Notes: generated by a model not told the origin, from the sequence alone. Shown: positions 1 to 9,623, counted from the stretch's first letter. The stretch is 64,000 nt of DNA from an uncultured Schlesneria sp. (GCA_903834925.1 CAILLA010000083.1:57333-121332); one strand, 5' to 3'. Numbers and translations: made by a program.

Positions 1-871
1 CGATGGCCGCCGACGGATTGCCGTCGATATTGGAGTAAATGTTGTAATACGAAGGCCCCAGCTCAACCTGGGCAACATCCTTGAGACGCAGGATCTCGCC
101 ATCAGGATTTGCCTTCAGAATGATGTCTTCATACTGCTCAGGCTTGTTGTAACGTCCAACCCAGGTCAGCACGTACTCAACAGTTTGCGAGGTTCTGCCA
201 GTCGCCTGGCCGAGCCGTCCAGGCGAACCGATCATACTCTGTTCCGAGACCGCCTTCATGACTTCGTCGGCGGAGAGATTGTAGGCTCGCATCCGCTCGA
301 GATTCAGCCAGACACGCATTGCCATTGCGCGGCTGCCGAGGATATTCGCGCTACCGATCCCCCGGACGCGTTTAATCTCGGGAACAACGTTAACGAACGC
401 ATAGTTGTAAAGGAAATCCTGATTGTGACCCGGATCGGTGCTGTAGAGATTCACATACATCAGCATGCTGGTCATGGACTGAAGTACGACGATCCCCTCA
501 CGCTCCACGATGTCTGGAAGACGTTGCTTCACGGTCTGGATTCGATTCTGCACATTCAGAACGGCAACGTTCGGGTCGGTCCCCGGATGGAAGACGATCA
601 GGATCTGCGCCTCACCGGCACTGGTACCGGCGGAAACCATGTAGCGCATGTCCTGTACGCCATTGATCGCCTGTTCCAGAATCACCAGCACCGAGTCGAC
701 CAGCACGTTCGCGCTGGCACCTGGGAAAGAGACGTTAACCACCACACTCGGCGGTGCAACATTGGGGAACTGCGAGACCGGGAGTGTCGCGATTGACAGG
801 CCACCCAGAAACAAAATGATGATCGAAATCACGATCGCCAACGCCGGCCTGTGGAGAAATCTTGAGAACAT
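1..871 (-). CDS. RND efflux permease (HAE1/AcrB type), N-terminal part
   Basis: Partial gene: the minus-strand reading frame opens at an ATG at 871 and stays open to the window edge, so about 290 residues of an expected ~1040 are visible. The start MFSRFLHRPALAIVISIIIL gives transmembrane helix 1, followed by the LPVSQFPNVAPP segment and the porter-domain pattern (FPGASA, VQNRIQ, ALPxxV-like region) typical of the hydrophobe/amphiphile efflux RND family. These inner-membrane trimers export drugs, dyes or other toxic small molecules using the proton gradient. It follows the adaptor gene by 53 bases and is presumably co-transcribed with it. The substrate cannot be read from the sequence. No strong ribosome site precedes the ATG. 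Confidence 0.9.
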   Translation of the reverse strand, partial: MFSRFLHRPALAIVISIIILFLGGLSIATLPVSQFPNVAPPSVVVNVSFPGASANVLVDSVLVILEQAINGVQDMRYMVSAGTSAGEAQILIVFHPGTDPNVAVLNVQNRIQTVKQRLPDIVEREGIVVLQSMTSMLMYVNLYSTDPGHNQDFLYNYAFVNVVPEIKRVRGIGSANILGSRAMAMRVWLNLERMRAYNLSADEVMKAVSEQSMIGSPGRLGQATGRTSQTVEYVLTWVGRYNKPEQYEDIILKANPDGEILRLKDVAQVELGPSYYNIYSNIDGNPSAAI

Positions 872-924
872 ATTTTTAAGAGAATCCTGGTGGTATCCGT
901 TGTTTCCTTGCGGTAAGGCGTTTG

Positions 925-2016
925 CTATTCCGCGTGGTTCTTCAAGTTTGCAGCCACCTGATCCGGATGACGATCCTCGTATTCGACTTTGTCTCCGTCC
1001 CGAACCTGTCGAATCCCCTCAAGAACGATCTTGTCGTTAACGTCGACCCCCTTCTTGATGACATAGAGATCTTCTAATTCGTTCTGGACGAAGATCTCGC
1101 GCTGATGGGCCACATCCTCTTTGTCGACGACGAAAACGTAGCGCTTTTCGAGAACTTCGAAAACAGCCCGTTGAGGGATCACAATGGCATCATTCTGAAC
1201 TCGGCTGATCAAAATCGTACCGGTCTGACCATGACGCAGCAGGCGGTCTGGATTCGCAAAGTCAGCGCGAAATTTGATATTCCCGGTCTCGTTATTGAAG
1301 TCTGCTTCAATCGCTCCAATCTTGCCGAGCTGTGTGAAAATTTCGCCGTTCGCCAGCCTGAGCTCAACTTTCAGGTCCTCACGCTGACTGATTTCTGTCA
1401 TGTATTTCAGGTAATCCTTTTCGGGAACATTGAAATAAACCCACATGAGACTGTTATCGGACAAGGTCGTGAGGATCTCACCCTCCTGTACCAGGCTCCC
1501 CTGCTGGTGGAGCAGGCGGTCGACGATTCCATCGAAAGGGGCTTTCACCGTGGCAAAACCCAATTCGGCTGCCGCCAACTCCGCCTTCGCCGAGGCCTCT
1601 TTCAACTTGGCCTCTGCCATTAACTTCTCGTTATTTGAAACCACTTTGTCAGCGACCAGCTTCGTCGTAAAATTCAAATCGAGTTGTGCGACGTTTTTCC
1701 TGGCCAGCTCGGCGTCATACTTCGCCTGATAGATTGTTGGAATGACGTTGAACATCAAGTCGCCCGCTTTGACCGTCTGTCCCTCCTTGAGGGGGATCGC
1801 CTCCAGATACCCCATCTCCAAGGCGCGAATCTTAATGTGTCGCTGCGAATGGATCTGACAGACGTATTGCTGCGTGAGCGTGACCGCTTTTTGCTCGGGG
1901 CTGGTCGCTACGATCTTATGAGCCTCATGGTGATGCTCCTCCCTGTGCTTACTGCACGCGGGAATTGAAAACGCCATTACGACAAGAATGACGGATGCAA
2001 TCGGCGGAAATTTCAT
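925..2016 (-). CDS. RND efflux periplasmic adaptor (HlyD/AcrA family)
   Basis: A 363-residue membrane-fusion protein that would bridge the RND permease to an outer-membrane channel. The N-terminus is a lipoprotein-type signal ending at SIPAC, with Cys21 as the likely lipidated residue, followed by an unusual His-rich stretch (HREEHHHEAHK). After it come the lipoyl/barrel-sandwich halves (QTVKAGDLMF and APFDGIVDR motifs), a short alpha-hairpin around residues 95-150 and the beta-barrel and membrane-proximal domains. The Shine-Dalgarno sequence GAGGAAAGAG lies just before the ATG. It is the first gene of an operon with the permease downstream. The promoter at 2228-2277 would give a leader of about 225 bases. 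Confidence 0.9.
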   Translation of the reverse strand: MKFPPIASVILVVMAFSIPACSKHREEHHHEAHKIVATSPEQKAVTLTQQYVCQIHSQRHIKIRALEMGYLEAIPLKEGQTVKAGDLMFNVIPTIYQAKYDAELARKNVAQLDLNFTTKLVADKVVSNNEKLMAEAKLKEASAKAELAAAELGFATVKAPFDGIVDRLLHQQGSLVQEGEILTTLSDNSLMWVYFNVPEKDYLKYMTEISQREDLKVELRLANGEIFTQLGKIGAIEADFNNETGNIKFRADFANPDRLLRHGQTGTILISRVQNDAIVIPQRAVFEVLEKRYVFVVDKEDVAHQREIFVQNELEDLYVIKKGVDVNDKIVLEGIRQVRDGDKVEYEDRHPDQVAANLKNHAE

Positions 2017-2227
2017 CGGACTCTTTCCTCTTTTATCATGCGGTTCTTCAGGCTTTCAGAGGGAAAGTCTGCGAGCCAATCAAATCGCTGAAACGATATT
2101 TTGAGATCTCGTCGTGATCGCAAATACGGGGTTTCCCATCGGGTTACCACAACAGTCAGAGGGACATCTCAGTCGCTAAATTCATCGCAACAGATCAAAA
2201 AACACCCCTGCAACAACAGTAGACAAT

Positions 2228-2277
2228 TACGCGAATTTACGTTCGCGTATCGTACGTCATTTATCGACTGTCGGCAA
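2228..2277 (-). promoter_or_regulatory. Promoter and palindromic operator of the efflux operon (copy C)
   Basis: On the minus strand a -35 TTGCCG (2272-2277), a 17-base spacer and a -10 TACGAT (2249-2254) are followed by the palindrome TACGCGAA-TTTACG-TTCGCGTA (2228-2249), whose 8-base arms match perfectly. The operator covers the end of the -10 and the expected start site, a repressor-like position. The same arrangement occurs at 7378-7428 and 10159-10209. The layout is seen in the sequence. Promoter activity and repression are inference. Confidence 0.65.
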
Positions 2278-2880
2278 ACCTGATTTCCTGCTGACTGACA
2301 TTTCCTACGAAAGATTCAGGAAACTGAAAGCAACAGTTAATCAGGGCAATCACGACATGAGAAACACGAACTGCAGTTCGCACGCCAATCGACTCCAAGT
2401 AAACAATTCCTTCGAGAAATTCAGGAAACCAAGTCGTGTGTTCGCTTTCAACTGGGGTGCATGTCCTGATTGGTTTGATTCGCTCGTTGAATCTGATTCT
2501 ATTGCTGTAAGTTGCTTTTGCTTAATATCTTGCTGTATGGGCTGGCCGCGATTTCCGAACAGTGAATTTGACATCGAGTAGGTTGATTGACTTCTCGATG
2601 CAATAAAAAGCAAACAATCAGACCGGAAAATTCGTTTCTCGCCAGGCGATTCGATCTGAAAACTTTCTGCCGTTCGTGTGGGGAAGAGTGAACCGAGAAC
2701 TGAATGTCGAGTTCATTGGCTCGTTGTTACAGCGTTGGTCTGCGCTCAAGCTAAGCATGAATGATAAAAACATTGGCAATGAACGCTGTCGAAAGCCTTC
2801 TCGATGTGCAGTCGTTTGTGGACTTCCGCCGTTTCCGACGCAATCAGTGCGTCGATGATTGAATATTGAATAAACAATCT
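2278..2880. other. Intergenic region between dabA and the efflux operon
   Basis: About 600 bases without a convincing gene. Short open frames here lack ribosome sites and recognisable proteins. The only structure I see is a 14-base perfect palindrome CGAACTGCAGTTCG at 2367-2380, whose core resembles the operator at 2228-2249 but whose outer bases do not match. It may be a degenerate fourth copy. Confidence 0.4.
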
Positions 2881-5406
2881 TTATTCCGTCCAGGCGGAAC
2901 CGGAGTTGAATCGATAAAACCGTTCGCCATCTAGAGCAATGAGCGACAGCCAGCTATTCGTTACGAGATGACGGACCTTCGCGTGCTTCTGGACGATCTG
3001 CTCGATCGAATTTCGAGGGGCTTCTACAACGACAAGCAACCTCAGCGGCTCATGTTGGAATTTTTTGCCGTCATGCACTGATTGCCATGGAAGACCGGTC
3101 ACGATGTCCCCGCCGTTTCCTTCGAAGACCCCGAACTGGCCCACAACATTGTGAATCAGCTTGTTTCCGCTTCCAAAAGCTCGGTTATCAACTGTCGAGG
3201 CGTAATATTGCAGGTTGATCCAGTTCGTAACGATCATTGGAGCTGTCATGATCAGTTCCAGTGTTTTGAATTCTGGATCGTTGCGGTAGTCGTAGCTGTG
3301 TAGAAAAGTCCGTCCGCCGAGATTCAGTCCATGTGTCCGAGACCTGGGAGCAATCACGAACGCCGCGTTGCCTGCCAGTCCCCATTCAGGCCGAACTTCC
3401 GACCAGTCACGACTTCGTCGCAACAGATCCTTCTCATCAGAGTCGCCAAATCGTTCGGTTCGTTCGATCCGACAAAGCTTGCCAGATTGCTCAGCCCAAG
3501 TCTTCACCTGAGCGAAGTCGGCAGCGTGAGTCACCGGCACGAAACGCGAATCGAAGAACCGAATTTCATCGGTTGTCGTATTGTGGACTGCAGCTATGAA
3601 AATTGTGTCCTCGGGGATGTGAATTCCTCGCTCGCCCAAGCCAGCTCGTACATGCGGGGAATTCAGTAATGCGACCGTAGCCCTGGCATTCGGCTCACCC
3701 GAATGTCCCCCGCAGGCTCCGCAGTCGAGTCCCGCTTTATAGGGGTTGTTGACGACGTCACAAACGTGACCACACAACGCAACGATCCGCCCGAAATGAT
3801 TCGTGAGCCCCAGATTTTGTAGTATTCCCTGAGCCAGATCGATCTGCGCGGGACTCGAAATCCCCGAAGTTCCATCACTTTGAATTTCTGGCCCCAGAGA
3901 TTCCACGAGGTTTGGTGGAATGCCGTCGTTGTCCGCCCCGGCAACCGGTCGAGCTAGCCTGAAAGAAGTCGCCAGAAGTTTGGCAAAATAGGCCAGACCG
4001 AGGGACTCGACAAACGAGAAACAAGATACAGCGGAAGTCTGAAATGACTTCCATGACTTTCGCGATTCCCGGATCGTTTTGCGATCAATCGAGGCTCGCG
4101 ACACCACCTGTTCATCGCTATTACGTAACGACTCTTGAATGCGAAAGCCTGGCTTCAGCAGGACCGGACATTGTGCAGGTCCAGCGGTTTCAGAGAACGG
4201 AACATACTCGAGTGCCAAGCCAAAAAAACCAGCGAAACCAAACGTCTCGATCTCATCGCTGCGGGACTCAAGGTGACGCCGCATCACTTCCGACCTGACA
4301 TCGATACAGAAGACGATTTGCAGTCTCTTTCGTTTTTTCTCAACCTTTGCTTCGGAACCACTCACGAGTTTCTGACAAAGCTCTGCTTGATAAGACTTTT
4401 CCGTCGCAACCTGCAGGAGGTAACGAGCCAGGACATCCCTTCCTGGAGGGGGCGGAACCGCTGAATCTTCGGCGATTTCCGTCCGGACGGGATAAAGTCG
4501 AAGATCCAGAGGAATGCCGGGAACGGACTTGAGTGCCACGTCATAGGCCAGCCGAATTGCAATCAGTCCGATCAGGTCTTCGTTTCGCTCGTCGTTGAAT
4601 TCGGCTTCACGAACTCGATATTTCACAAATGACGTCCAGCCAGCAATCGAGAACAACTCACACAATAGAAACTGTCGCCAGCAAGACTGAGGAATTCCGA
4701 GTGCTTCCAGCAGCTGAGGAATTGCGTGTTTCGCCGTCACGGGCATTTGTGCAACGAAAGCCCGGAAACCTTTCAGACCTAATAGATCCATACGCCAGCC
4801 GATTTGTGCTGCGGCGTGCCAGGCTTCGTAAAGTGACAGCCCGCGCCAGGGGCTTGACCAGATCGCCTGACCTTGATCGAAATGAGCAGCACAATGGCGG
4901 GAAATGTCGTTGATGATGTGGCTGGACCAATGGCTTCCAAGTTGTCGGTCAACAGCGCCAGCGACCGTGAAGAATCGCGATTCTAAGGCTTCGCTCGCCT
5001 GCGAGTGCTTGTCGATTTCGTCGAACAAACGGGTTAAATCAAAGCCTTCGTACAGATCCGGATATTCTTCCTGGCATTGGGCGAAGGCCGGCTTGATCTG
5101 ATCTTGCGATAAGCGCCCTTGTTCAATCAATGACCGGAAATAATCTTTCGGCATCAAAAGACTGCAATCGCGAACGCAACTCAGCGTTTGTTGAGCATCA
5201 AGGAACTTTTGATCTGCCAGACCCATGTATGGGTTGACCGCCACATAGTCATTCAGCGGCCAGACCGGCGACAAGATCCGTTCGACATCGGAAAGGATCT
5301 CTGCAAGGGACAAGTCAGTGACTTCTGTCTGATCAGAATGCATGGTCGGCAATTCGAACACTTTGAGGTCCCGAGATGGTTTTTCAGTCGCGATGGAGGA
5401 GATCAA
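2881..5406 (-). CDS. dabA: DabA-type inorganic carbon uptake protein (DUF2309)
   Basis: An 841-residue homologue of DabA, the beta-carbonic-anhydrase-like subunit of the DAB membrane complex that takes up dissolved inorganic carbon by vectorial CO2 hydration. The four expected zinc-site residues are present: Cys367 and Asp369 in FCIDVRSE, His547 in CGHVCDVVNNPY and Cys562 in LDCGACGG. The spacing of 15 between the last two equals that in the characterised Halothiobacillus protein. The family start motif PVWPLNDYVAVNPYMGL is near residue 50. The frame opens at a TTG (5406); an ATG at 5343 is an alternative start. It lies 57 bases after dabB, as expected for the two-gene complex. Identification is firm; a role in carbon supply here is inferred from the family. 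Confidence 0.92.
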   Translation of the reverse strand: MISSIATEKPSRDLKVFELPTMHSDQTEVTDLSLAEILSDVERILSPVWPLNDYVAVNPYMGLADQKFLDAQQTLSCVRDCSLLMPKDYFRSLIEQGRLSQDQIKPAFAQCQEEYPDLYEGFDLTRLFDEIDKHSQASEALESRFFTVAGAVDRQLGSHWSSHIINDISRHCAAHFDQGQAIWSSPWRGLSLYEAWHAAAQIGWRMDLLGLKGFRAFVAQMPVTAKHAIPQLLEALGIPQSCWRQFLLCELFSIAGWTSFVKYRVREAEFNDERNEDLIGLIAIRLAYDVALKSVPGIPLDLRLYPVRTEIAEDSAVPPPPGRDVLARYLLQVATEKSYQAELCQKLVSGSEAKVEKKRKRLQIVFCIDVRSEVMRRHLESRSDEIETFGFAGFFGLALEYVPFSETAGPAQCPVLLKPGFRIQESLRNSDEQVVSRASIDRKTIRESRKSWKSFQTSAVSCFSFVESLGLAYFAKLLATSFRLARPVAGADNDGIPPNLVESLGPEIQSDGTSGISSPAQIDLAQGILQNLGLTNHFGRIVALCGHVCDVVNNPYKAGLDCGACGGHSGEPNARATVALLNSPHVRAGLGERGIHIPEDTIFIAAVHNTTTDEIRFFDSRFVPVTHAADFAQVKTWAEQSGKLCRIERTERFGDSDEKDLLRRSRDWSEVRPEWGLAGNAAFVIAPRSRTHGLNLGGRTFLHSYDYRNDPEFKTLELIMTAPMIVTNWINLQYYASTVDNRAFGSGNKLIHNVVGQFGVFEGNGGDIVTGLPWQSVHDGKKFQHEPLRLLVVVEAPRNSIEQIVQKHAKVRHLVTNSWLSLIALDGERFYRFNSGSAWTE

Positions 5407-5463
5407 GATTTGGTTCCGGACTTCACGAGGAAACAGCGAGTCAGTTTCGTGGCGGGATTTCAG

Positions 5464-7062
5464 TTATTGAACAGGCGCAGATTGTCCCCAGAAACGTGCA
5501 GTAAGACGTCGGGCTGGGATATCCAGATACAATCCATTCATGGCGTGGACATAAAGCGCCCGGACAAAGGGCAGATTTGTCAGCGGAATAAAGACCAACT
5601 GCAGAATGCAGATCAAACCGAATCCCAAAGTGACGATCCCGAATACAATCGTGTCCATTGGGGACGGCGGCATCGTAAGGTGCGGGACTGTATCCGCAAG
5701 TATATTGTTCATCCCCAGAAACGCAGCGTAATAACTGAAAGTGACCATCGCACCGGCACACAGGCTTCGAACCGCCAATCGCCACGAACCGGCAGAAAAA
5801 CTGTTCCAAAGCATCTGGATGATCGCAATGTTAAGAACGACTCCTAAGACCGCCGCACCAGACTTGGTATGCGGATCGATTTTCATCAGCCAGACGGGAG
5901 CCACACAGAGTCCAAGCCCAACCGCCGTCGCGACGGGAAGAACAACCAGTCGGCGGAGCAATGATGGTGGAGGCCCTGAATCGGTTCGTACTCGCGCTGC
6001 CGACTCCAGCACACTCCCGCAACTCAGAAACGAGTACGCTTTGTAAAGCGAGTGCGCCACAATGTGCAGCATGGCGGCGGAGTAGGCACCTAAGCCACAC
6101 TGTAACATCATAAAACCCATCTGTGCGATTGTGGAATACGCCAGGGAGCGTTTGATACTTGTCTGTGTCAGCATTACCACGCTGCCAAACAGCGCGGTGA
6201 AGCCCCCGACGAGCGTGAGTAGTTTAAGTGCCGGGGGTGAGTGCGAGATCAGAGGACTCAGCCGAATCACCAGAAATCCTCCGGCATTAATAATCCCGGC
6301 GTGCATCAGAGCAGAAACGGGGGTTGGAGTTTCCATCGTGTCAGGTAGCCATGTGTGGAAGGGAAACTGCGCGGACTTGGAGAGTGCCCCGAGTGCAAGG
6401 AATACTCCAATCAGCGTCACCAGCAAAGTTGTCTCTGTCGGACTGTCGTTCATCGCTGCGAAGAGATTCGTGTACTCGGAACTGCCGAGCTGCCAAAAAG
6501 TGAGGCCCAATGCGGACAATAGCATCAGGTCACCGAGTCGGCTGACAAGAAATTTTTTACGAGCGGCCCAGACGGCCCAGGACCGATCTGGATAGTACGT
6601 CAAAAGCTGGTGAAGACCAAAGCTGGTCAGCATCCAGGCCGCAGTGAACATCACAAGATTCCGTGAGATGACCATCAACATGACCGATCCCAGTGTGAAC
6701 GAAATCCAGCGTAAAAAACGTCCTTGAGTTGCCTCTCCATCCAAATATCGCAGTGAATAACGAGAAATCACCAGTCCAATAAAACTAATCAGAATCAACA
6801 TGACGATTGCCACGCGATCGATATAAATGCCAAACGCCACGGGGAGGGGCCAACTCAGTTTGAAATAAACGACGTCGAGAGGACCGTTCAAAGCAAGCAG
6901 AATCGCCGTCGCGAACGAGAGGCAACAGGCCAAATACGCAATTGTCATCACGAGATTACGGATCATGGCGACATGGCGATTCGCCCAAATGTCTGGAATG
7001 GAACCGACTGCAAATAGAAGCAGAGGGGATACGGCTGGCAAAATGGACGATAGATTTGGCAT
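5464..7062 (-). CDS. dabB: DabB-type membrane subunit (NuoL/MrpA-like)
   Basis: A 532-residue polytopic membrane protein of the proton-conducting antiporter-like family (NADH-quinone oxidoreductase subunit 5/L fold). The core motif SKSAQFPFHTWLPDTMETPT, then PVSALMHAGIINAGGFLVIR, and RSLAYSTIAQMGFM are all present. In DAB complexes this subunit couples cation flow to DabA-catalysed CO2 hydration. It is shorter than respiratory NuoL and lacks the long lateral helix, as DabB proteins do. It sits 37 bases after a small membrane-protein gene and 57 bases before dabA, and no other nuo or mrp gene is near, which supports DabB over a respiratory role. Confidence 0.9.
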   Translation of the reverse strand: MPNLSSILPAVSPLLLFAVGSIPDIWANRHVAMIRNLVMTIAYLACCLSFATAILLALNGPLDVVYFKLSWPLPVAFGIYIDRVAIVMLILISFIGLVISRYSLRYLDGEATQGRFLRWISFTLGSVMLMVISRNLVMFTAAWMLTSFGLHQLLTYYPDRSWAVWAARKKFLVSRLGDLMLLSALGLTFWQLGSSEYTNLFAAMNDSPTETTLLVTLIGVFLALGALSKSAQFPFHTWLPDTMETPTPVSALMHAGIINAGGFLVIRLSPLISHSPPALKLLTLVGGFTALFGSVVMLTQTSIKRSLAYSTIAQMGFMMLQCGLGAYSAAMLHIVAHSLYKAYSFLSCGSVLESAARVRTDSGPPPSLLRRLVVLPVATAVGLGLCVAPVWLMKIDPHTKSGAAVLGVVLNIAIIQMLWNSFSAGSWRLAVRSLCAGAMVTFSYYAAFLGMNNILADTVPHLTMPPSPMDTIVFGIVTLGFGLICILQLVFIPLTNLPFVRALYVHAMNGLYLDIPARRLTARFWGQSAPVQ

Positions 7063-7098
7063 GGTTGCTTTCTCGCAGTCGGTCAGCGTCGGCAGGGC

Positions 7099-7311
7099 TT
7101 ATTTTTCTGCAAAGGAGCTCTCTTGTCGCAAAGGATGCAACATCTGGCTGCTTGTCACTCGCTTTCGTGAGTTCTCTCGCAAATTCACTTGATCATCCTG
7201 CGACGACTCGGAAACACGATGGAATTCCAGGATGACTCCTGACACAAACAAGAGTGCGACAAACCAGGAAGGAGTTTGAAAACCGGGCCACCGTTGAAAC
7301 ATCTTTTTCAC
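7099..7311 (-). CDS. Small membrane protein, first gene of the dab operon
   Basis: A 70-residue protein with one predicted transmembrane segment (WFVALLFVSGVILEF, about residues 16-30) and a polar, charged C-terminal tail. A good ribosome site (GAAAGGTGA) stands about 6-8 bases before the ATG, which argues it is translated. It lies between the shared-operator promoter (7378-7428) and dabB, 37 bases ahead of dabB. I do not recognise the family. From context it may be an accessory subunit or assembly factor of the DAB complex, but that is inference. Confidence 0.6.
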   Translation of the reverse strand: MKKMFQRWPGFQTPSWFVALLFVSGVILEFHRVSESSQDDQVNLRENSRKRVTSSQMLHPLRQESSFAEK

Positions 7312-7377
7312 CTTTCAATTGCGTTTAAGTCCTGCCTGCAGTCGATTCCTGAACCCCTGCTGTTACGCGATCTTCAA

Positions 7378-7428
7378 TACGCGAACTGTAGTTCGTGTAT
7401 TTGTATTCACATATCGAGCTGAACGCAA
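7378..7428 (-). promoter_or_regulatory. Promoter and palindromic operator of the dab operon (copy A)
   Basis: Minus-strand -35 TTGCGT (7423-7428), 17-base spacer, -10 TACAAA (7400-7405), then the palindrome TACGCGAA-CTGTAG-TTCGTGTA (7378-7399) with one mismatch between arms. The predicted start near 7393 lies inside the operator, leaving a leader of about 80 bases before the first gene. The order, spacing and motif match the promoters at 2228-2277 and 10159-10209. Confidence 0.68.
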
Positions 7429-7612
7429 GGGAAAATCAGAGAAAAATTGTTTTTGCTGAGATTTTGCGTCAAAATTACGATTTTGGACCGTGAGGATACT
7501 GTCGTTTTCATTGCCGTAACCACGGCTCCCGACGAGCCTGATGAAACGACCTGAAGATGGAGTGTCTGCGTTGCTGGGGACGACGTGATTTTGGAAAAGA
7601 GAGCCGCGAAAT

Positions 7613-7713
7613 GGGTGCCAGGGTTTTACCGTCTTCGGTAAGGCCGTGTTCTTTGGATACGCGTCGAACCACGAATCCACGGCCTTGTCGAAGACTCCAA
7701 AACCGTGGCACCC
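7613..7713. repeat. Long imperfect inverted repeat (MITE-like)
   Basis: Two 36-base arms (7613-7648 and 7678-7713) form an inverted repeat with about six mismatches around a 29-base loop. The outer ends read GGGTGCCA and TGGCACCC. It sits in the gap between cysD and the dab promoter. It could act as a transcript end for cysD or be a non-autonomous mobile element. No coding sequence is supported in 7429-7815. Confidence 0.6.
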
Positions 7714-7815
7714 CGAGTTTCGACCACTATTCCGCTCATCATGCGCAACATGAATGGCTTACGCGATTGCTGCCGTTTCATCATGCGATCTCTGGGCCTG
7801 AATTGAGGCTCCGTC

Positions 7816-8733
7816 TCAGAAATATCCGTCTCGCTTTTTCAGCTCCATTGACCCTGCTTCATCGTGGTCGATCACCCGGCCTTGCCGTTCGGAGTTCGTC
7901 GCGACCAGCATCTCTTCGATGATCTCGGGGAGCGTTTTTGCGTTGCTCTCAATCGCGCCCGTGAGCGGGTAACAGCCGAGTGTGCGAAAGCGGACACGCT
8001 TCATCATTGGCTTCTCGTCAGGAAGCAACCGCATCCGCTCATCGTCCACCATAATCAGAGTTCCATCTCGCTCGACGACCGGGCGGATGTCCGCCAAATA
8101 AAGCGGCACAATGGGAATATTTTCCAGATGGATGTATTGCCAGACATCGAGTTCAGTCCAGTTGCTGAGCGGGAAAACACGGATGCTTTCACCTTTGTTT
8201 ACTCTGCTGTTGTAGATGTTCCACAGTTCTGGCCGCTGGTTTTTGGGGTCCCATTGGTGCTGGCGGTCACGGAAGCTGTAGACGCGTTCCTTCGCTCGGC
8301 TCTTCTCTTCATCACGACGGGCACCGCCGAACGCTGCGTCGAACTGGTAGTGGTTCAGCGCCTGCTTCAGCGCCACTGTTTTCATGATATCGGTATGCGT
8401 TTTTGACCCGTGGTCGAAGGGGTTGATATTTTGAGCCTGTCCTTCGGGGTTGATCCAGACTTTGAGGTCGAGACCTTGTTCCCGACAGAATCGATCGCGG
8501 AACTCGTACATTTCACGGAATTCCCAGGTCGTATCGACATGCAGCAGTGGAAAAGGGACTCGTCCAGGGTAAAACGCCTTCTGAGCCAGCCGCAGCATGA
8601 CTGTCGAGTCCTTGCCGATGGAGTAGAACAACACCGGGCGTTCAAACTCAGCGGCCACCTCGCGGATGATGTGAATACTCTCGGCTTCAAGGACCTTCAA
8701 ATGGGCCAGTCGATAATTCGCCAGATCGCTCAT
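7816..8733 (-). CDS. cysD: Sulfate adenylyltransferase subunit 2
   Basis: A 305-residue protein of the usual CysD length. CysD is the catalytic ATP-sulfurylase subunit that makes adenosine 5'-phosphosulfate from ATP and sulfate. The PP-loop [13 protein letters not shown] (about residues 38-50), the [16 protein letters not shown] signature and the terminal ELKKRDGYF are all present. Its usual partner, the GTPase cysN (or cysNC), is not adjacent, because the downstream space holds only an inverted repeat and the dab promoter. It follows the DUF6671 gene by 17 bases and so belongs to the PII-like operon. That placement suggests it may serve a purpose other than ordinary sulfate assimilation, which is speculation. 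Confidence 0.95.
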   Translation of the reverse strand: MSDLANYRLAHLKVLEAESIHIIREVAAEFERPVLFYSIGKDSTVMLRLAQKAFYPGRVPFPLLHVDTTWEFREMYEFRDRFCREQGLDLKVWINPEGQAQNINPFDHGSKTHTDIMKTVALKQALNHYQFDAAFGGARRDEEKSRAKERVYSFRDRQHQWDPKNQRPELWNIYNSRVNKGESIRVFPLSNWTELDVWQYIHLENIPIVPLYLADIRPVVERDGTLIMVDDERMRLLPDEKPMMKRVRFRTLGCYPLTGAIESNAKTLPEIIEEMLVATNSERQGRVIDHDEAGSMELKKRDGYF

Positions 8734-8750
8734 CGGTTAACTCCTTAGAT

Positions 8751-9623
8751 TTACGGATTGCACCAGCCACAATACCTTTGCGAGGCGGACTTCTGTCCGT
8801 CAGACCGCCCTTTTCGCTCGCTGAATTGGCACGACGGGCAACCAGAAATTTCAAACGAAACCAGTTCCGTCGGAAGGTTGCAGTATTCGCACCGCAAACC
8901 TTTTTCGTAACTTACAACGCCCCACCCTGGGGTCTTGCAGGATGGGCATTCGGTAGCAAGACGCTTCCCCAGCTTCAGAGCGAGTTCCCCGATAACCGCC
9001 ATACGTGACGGATTTACGTGGGCTCTCATATCGGTCTCAACCCAGACCCGTCCGTCTTCAGACAGGTTGAGACACTGACTGAACGCGTGATGCATGACGT
9101 CTTGAGATTGAATTCCCTTGAAGATGACGGAACGATCGCGCCAGACATTCGGGCGAATAATCAGTGCATGCGAAGGGAATCGCGACTTTTCGGCGAATTG
9201 GTCTAATTCTTGAAACGAGCCCAGACAGGCCGTTCGGTAATTCGTTTTTTCGCTGAGGATTGACTCATGTACTTGGATTCCTCTTTCTTGATCGATGAAA
9301 TAGAGAATCTCGTAATCACAGGCGAAAAAAGGAATCGTCGGATGAGGTCCGAAACTCCCTTCGCTGGCAAGACCATACTTAGCGCCCGCCAGCCTCATAC
9401 CCGCCACGCACTTACGCCGCGCGCATTCCAATGCTGTTCCCGGGCGCTCCACTTCTCCCGAAAACGTTCCGAGTTGGTCTGTGTCGAATTCGCATTCGAC
9501 GACTTCAGCGGAAAGCAATTCTTGGAATGCTGGACGGATAGCAACGACCTTTTCATGCTTTGTTGTCAAGACAATTTGACAATTCTCATACGGGGATCGC
9601 GGTCCATGGGTGGCACGTTGCAT
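8751..9623 (-). CDS. DUF6671-like protein with zinc-ribbon C-terminus
   Basis: About 290 residues. The C-terminal part has four Cys pairs that would bind zinc: CPSCKTPGWG, CEYCNLP, CPSCQ and CGWC. The DMRAHVNPSRMAVI motif and the GLASEGSFGPHP motif fit the DUF6671 family as I remember it; function unknown. I prefer the start at 9623 (ATG before QRATHGPR), because the longer frame from 9716 would overlap the end of the PII-like gene by 37 bases. It is the middle gene of PII-like / DUF6671 / cysD, with 56 bases before it and 17 after. No enzymatic role can be read from the sequence. Confidence 0.7.
   Translation of the reverse strand: MQRATHGPRSPYENCQIVLTTKHEKVVAIRPAFQELLSAEVVECEFDTDQLGTFSGEVERPGTALECARRKCVAGMRLAGAKYGLASEGSFGPHPTIPFFACDYEILYFIDQERGIQVHESILSEKTNYRTACLGSFQELDQFAEKSRFPSHALIIRPNVWRDRSVIFKGIQSQDVMHHAFSQCLNLSEDGRVWVETDMRAHVNPSRMAVIGELALKLGKRLATECPSCKTPGWGVVSYEKGLRCEYCNLPTELVSFEISGCPSCQFSERKGRSDGQKSASQRYCGWCNP

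Noticed and set aside
185..796. Plus-strand open frame of 203 codons
   Set aside because: It is antisense to the RND permease gene, whose minus-strand frame gives a clear family match.
7557..7922. Plus-strand frame across the end of cysD
   Set aside because: It covers the inverted repeat and antisense cysD; no ribosome site or family match.
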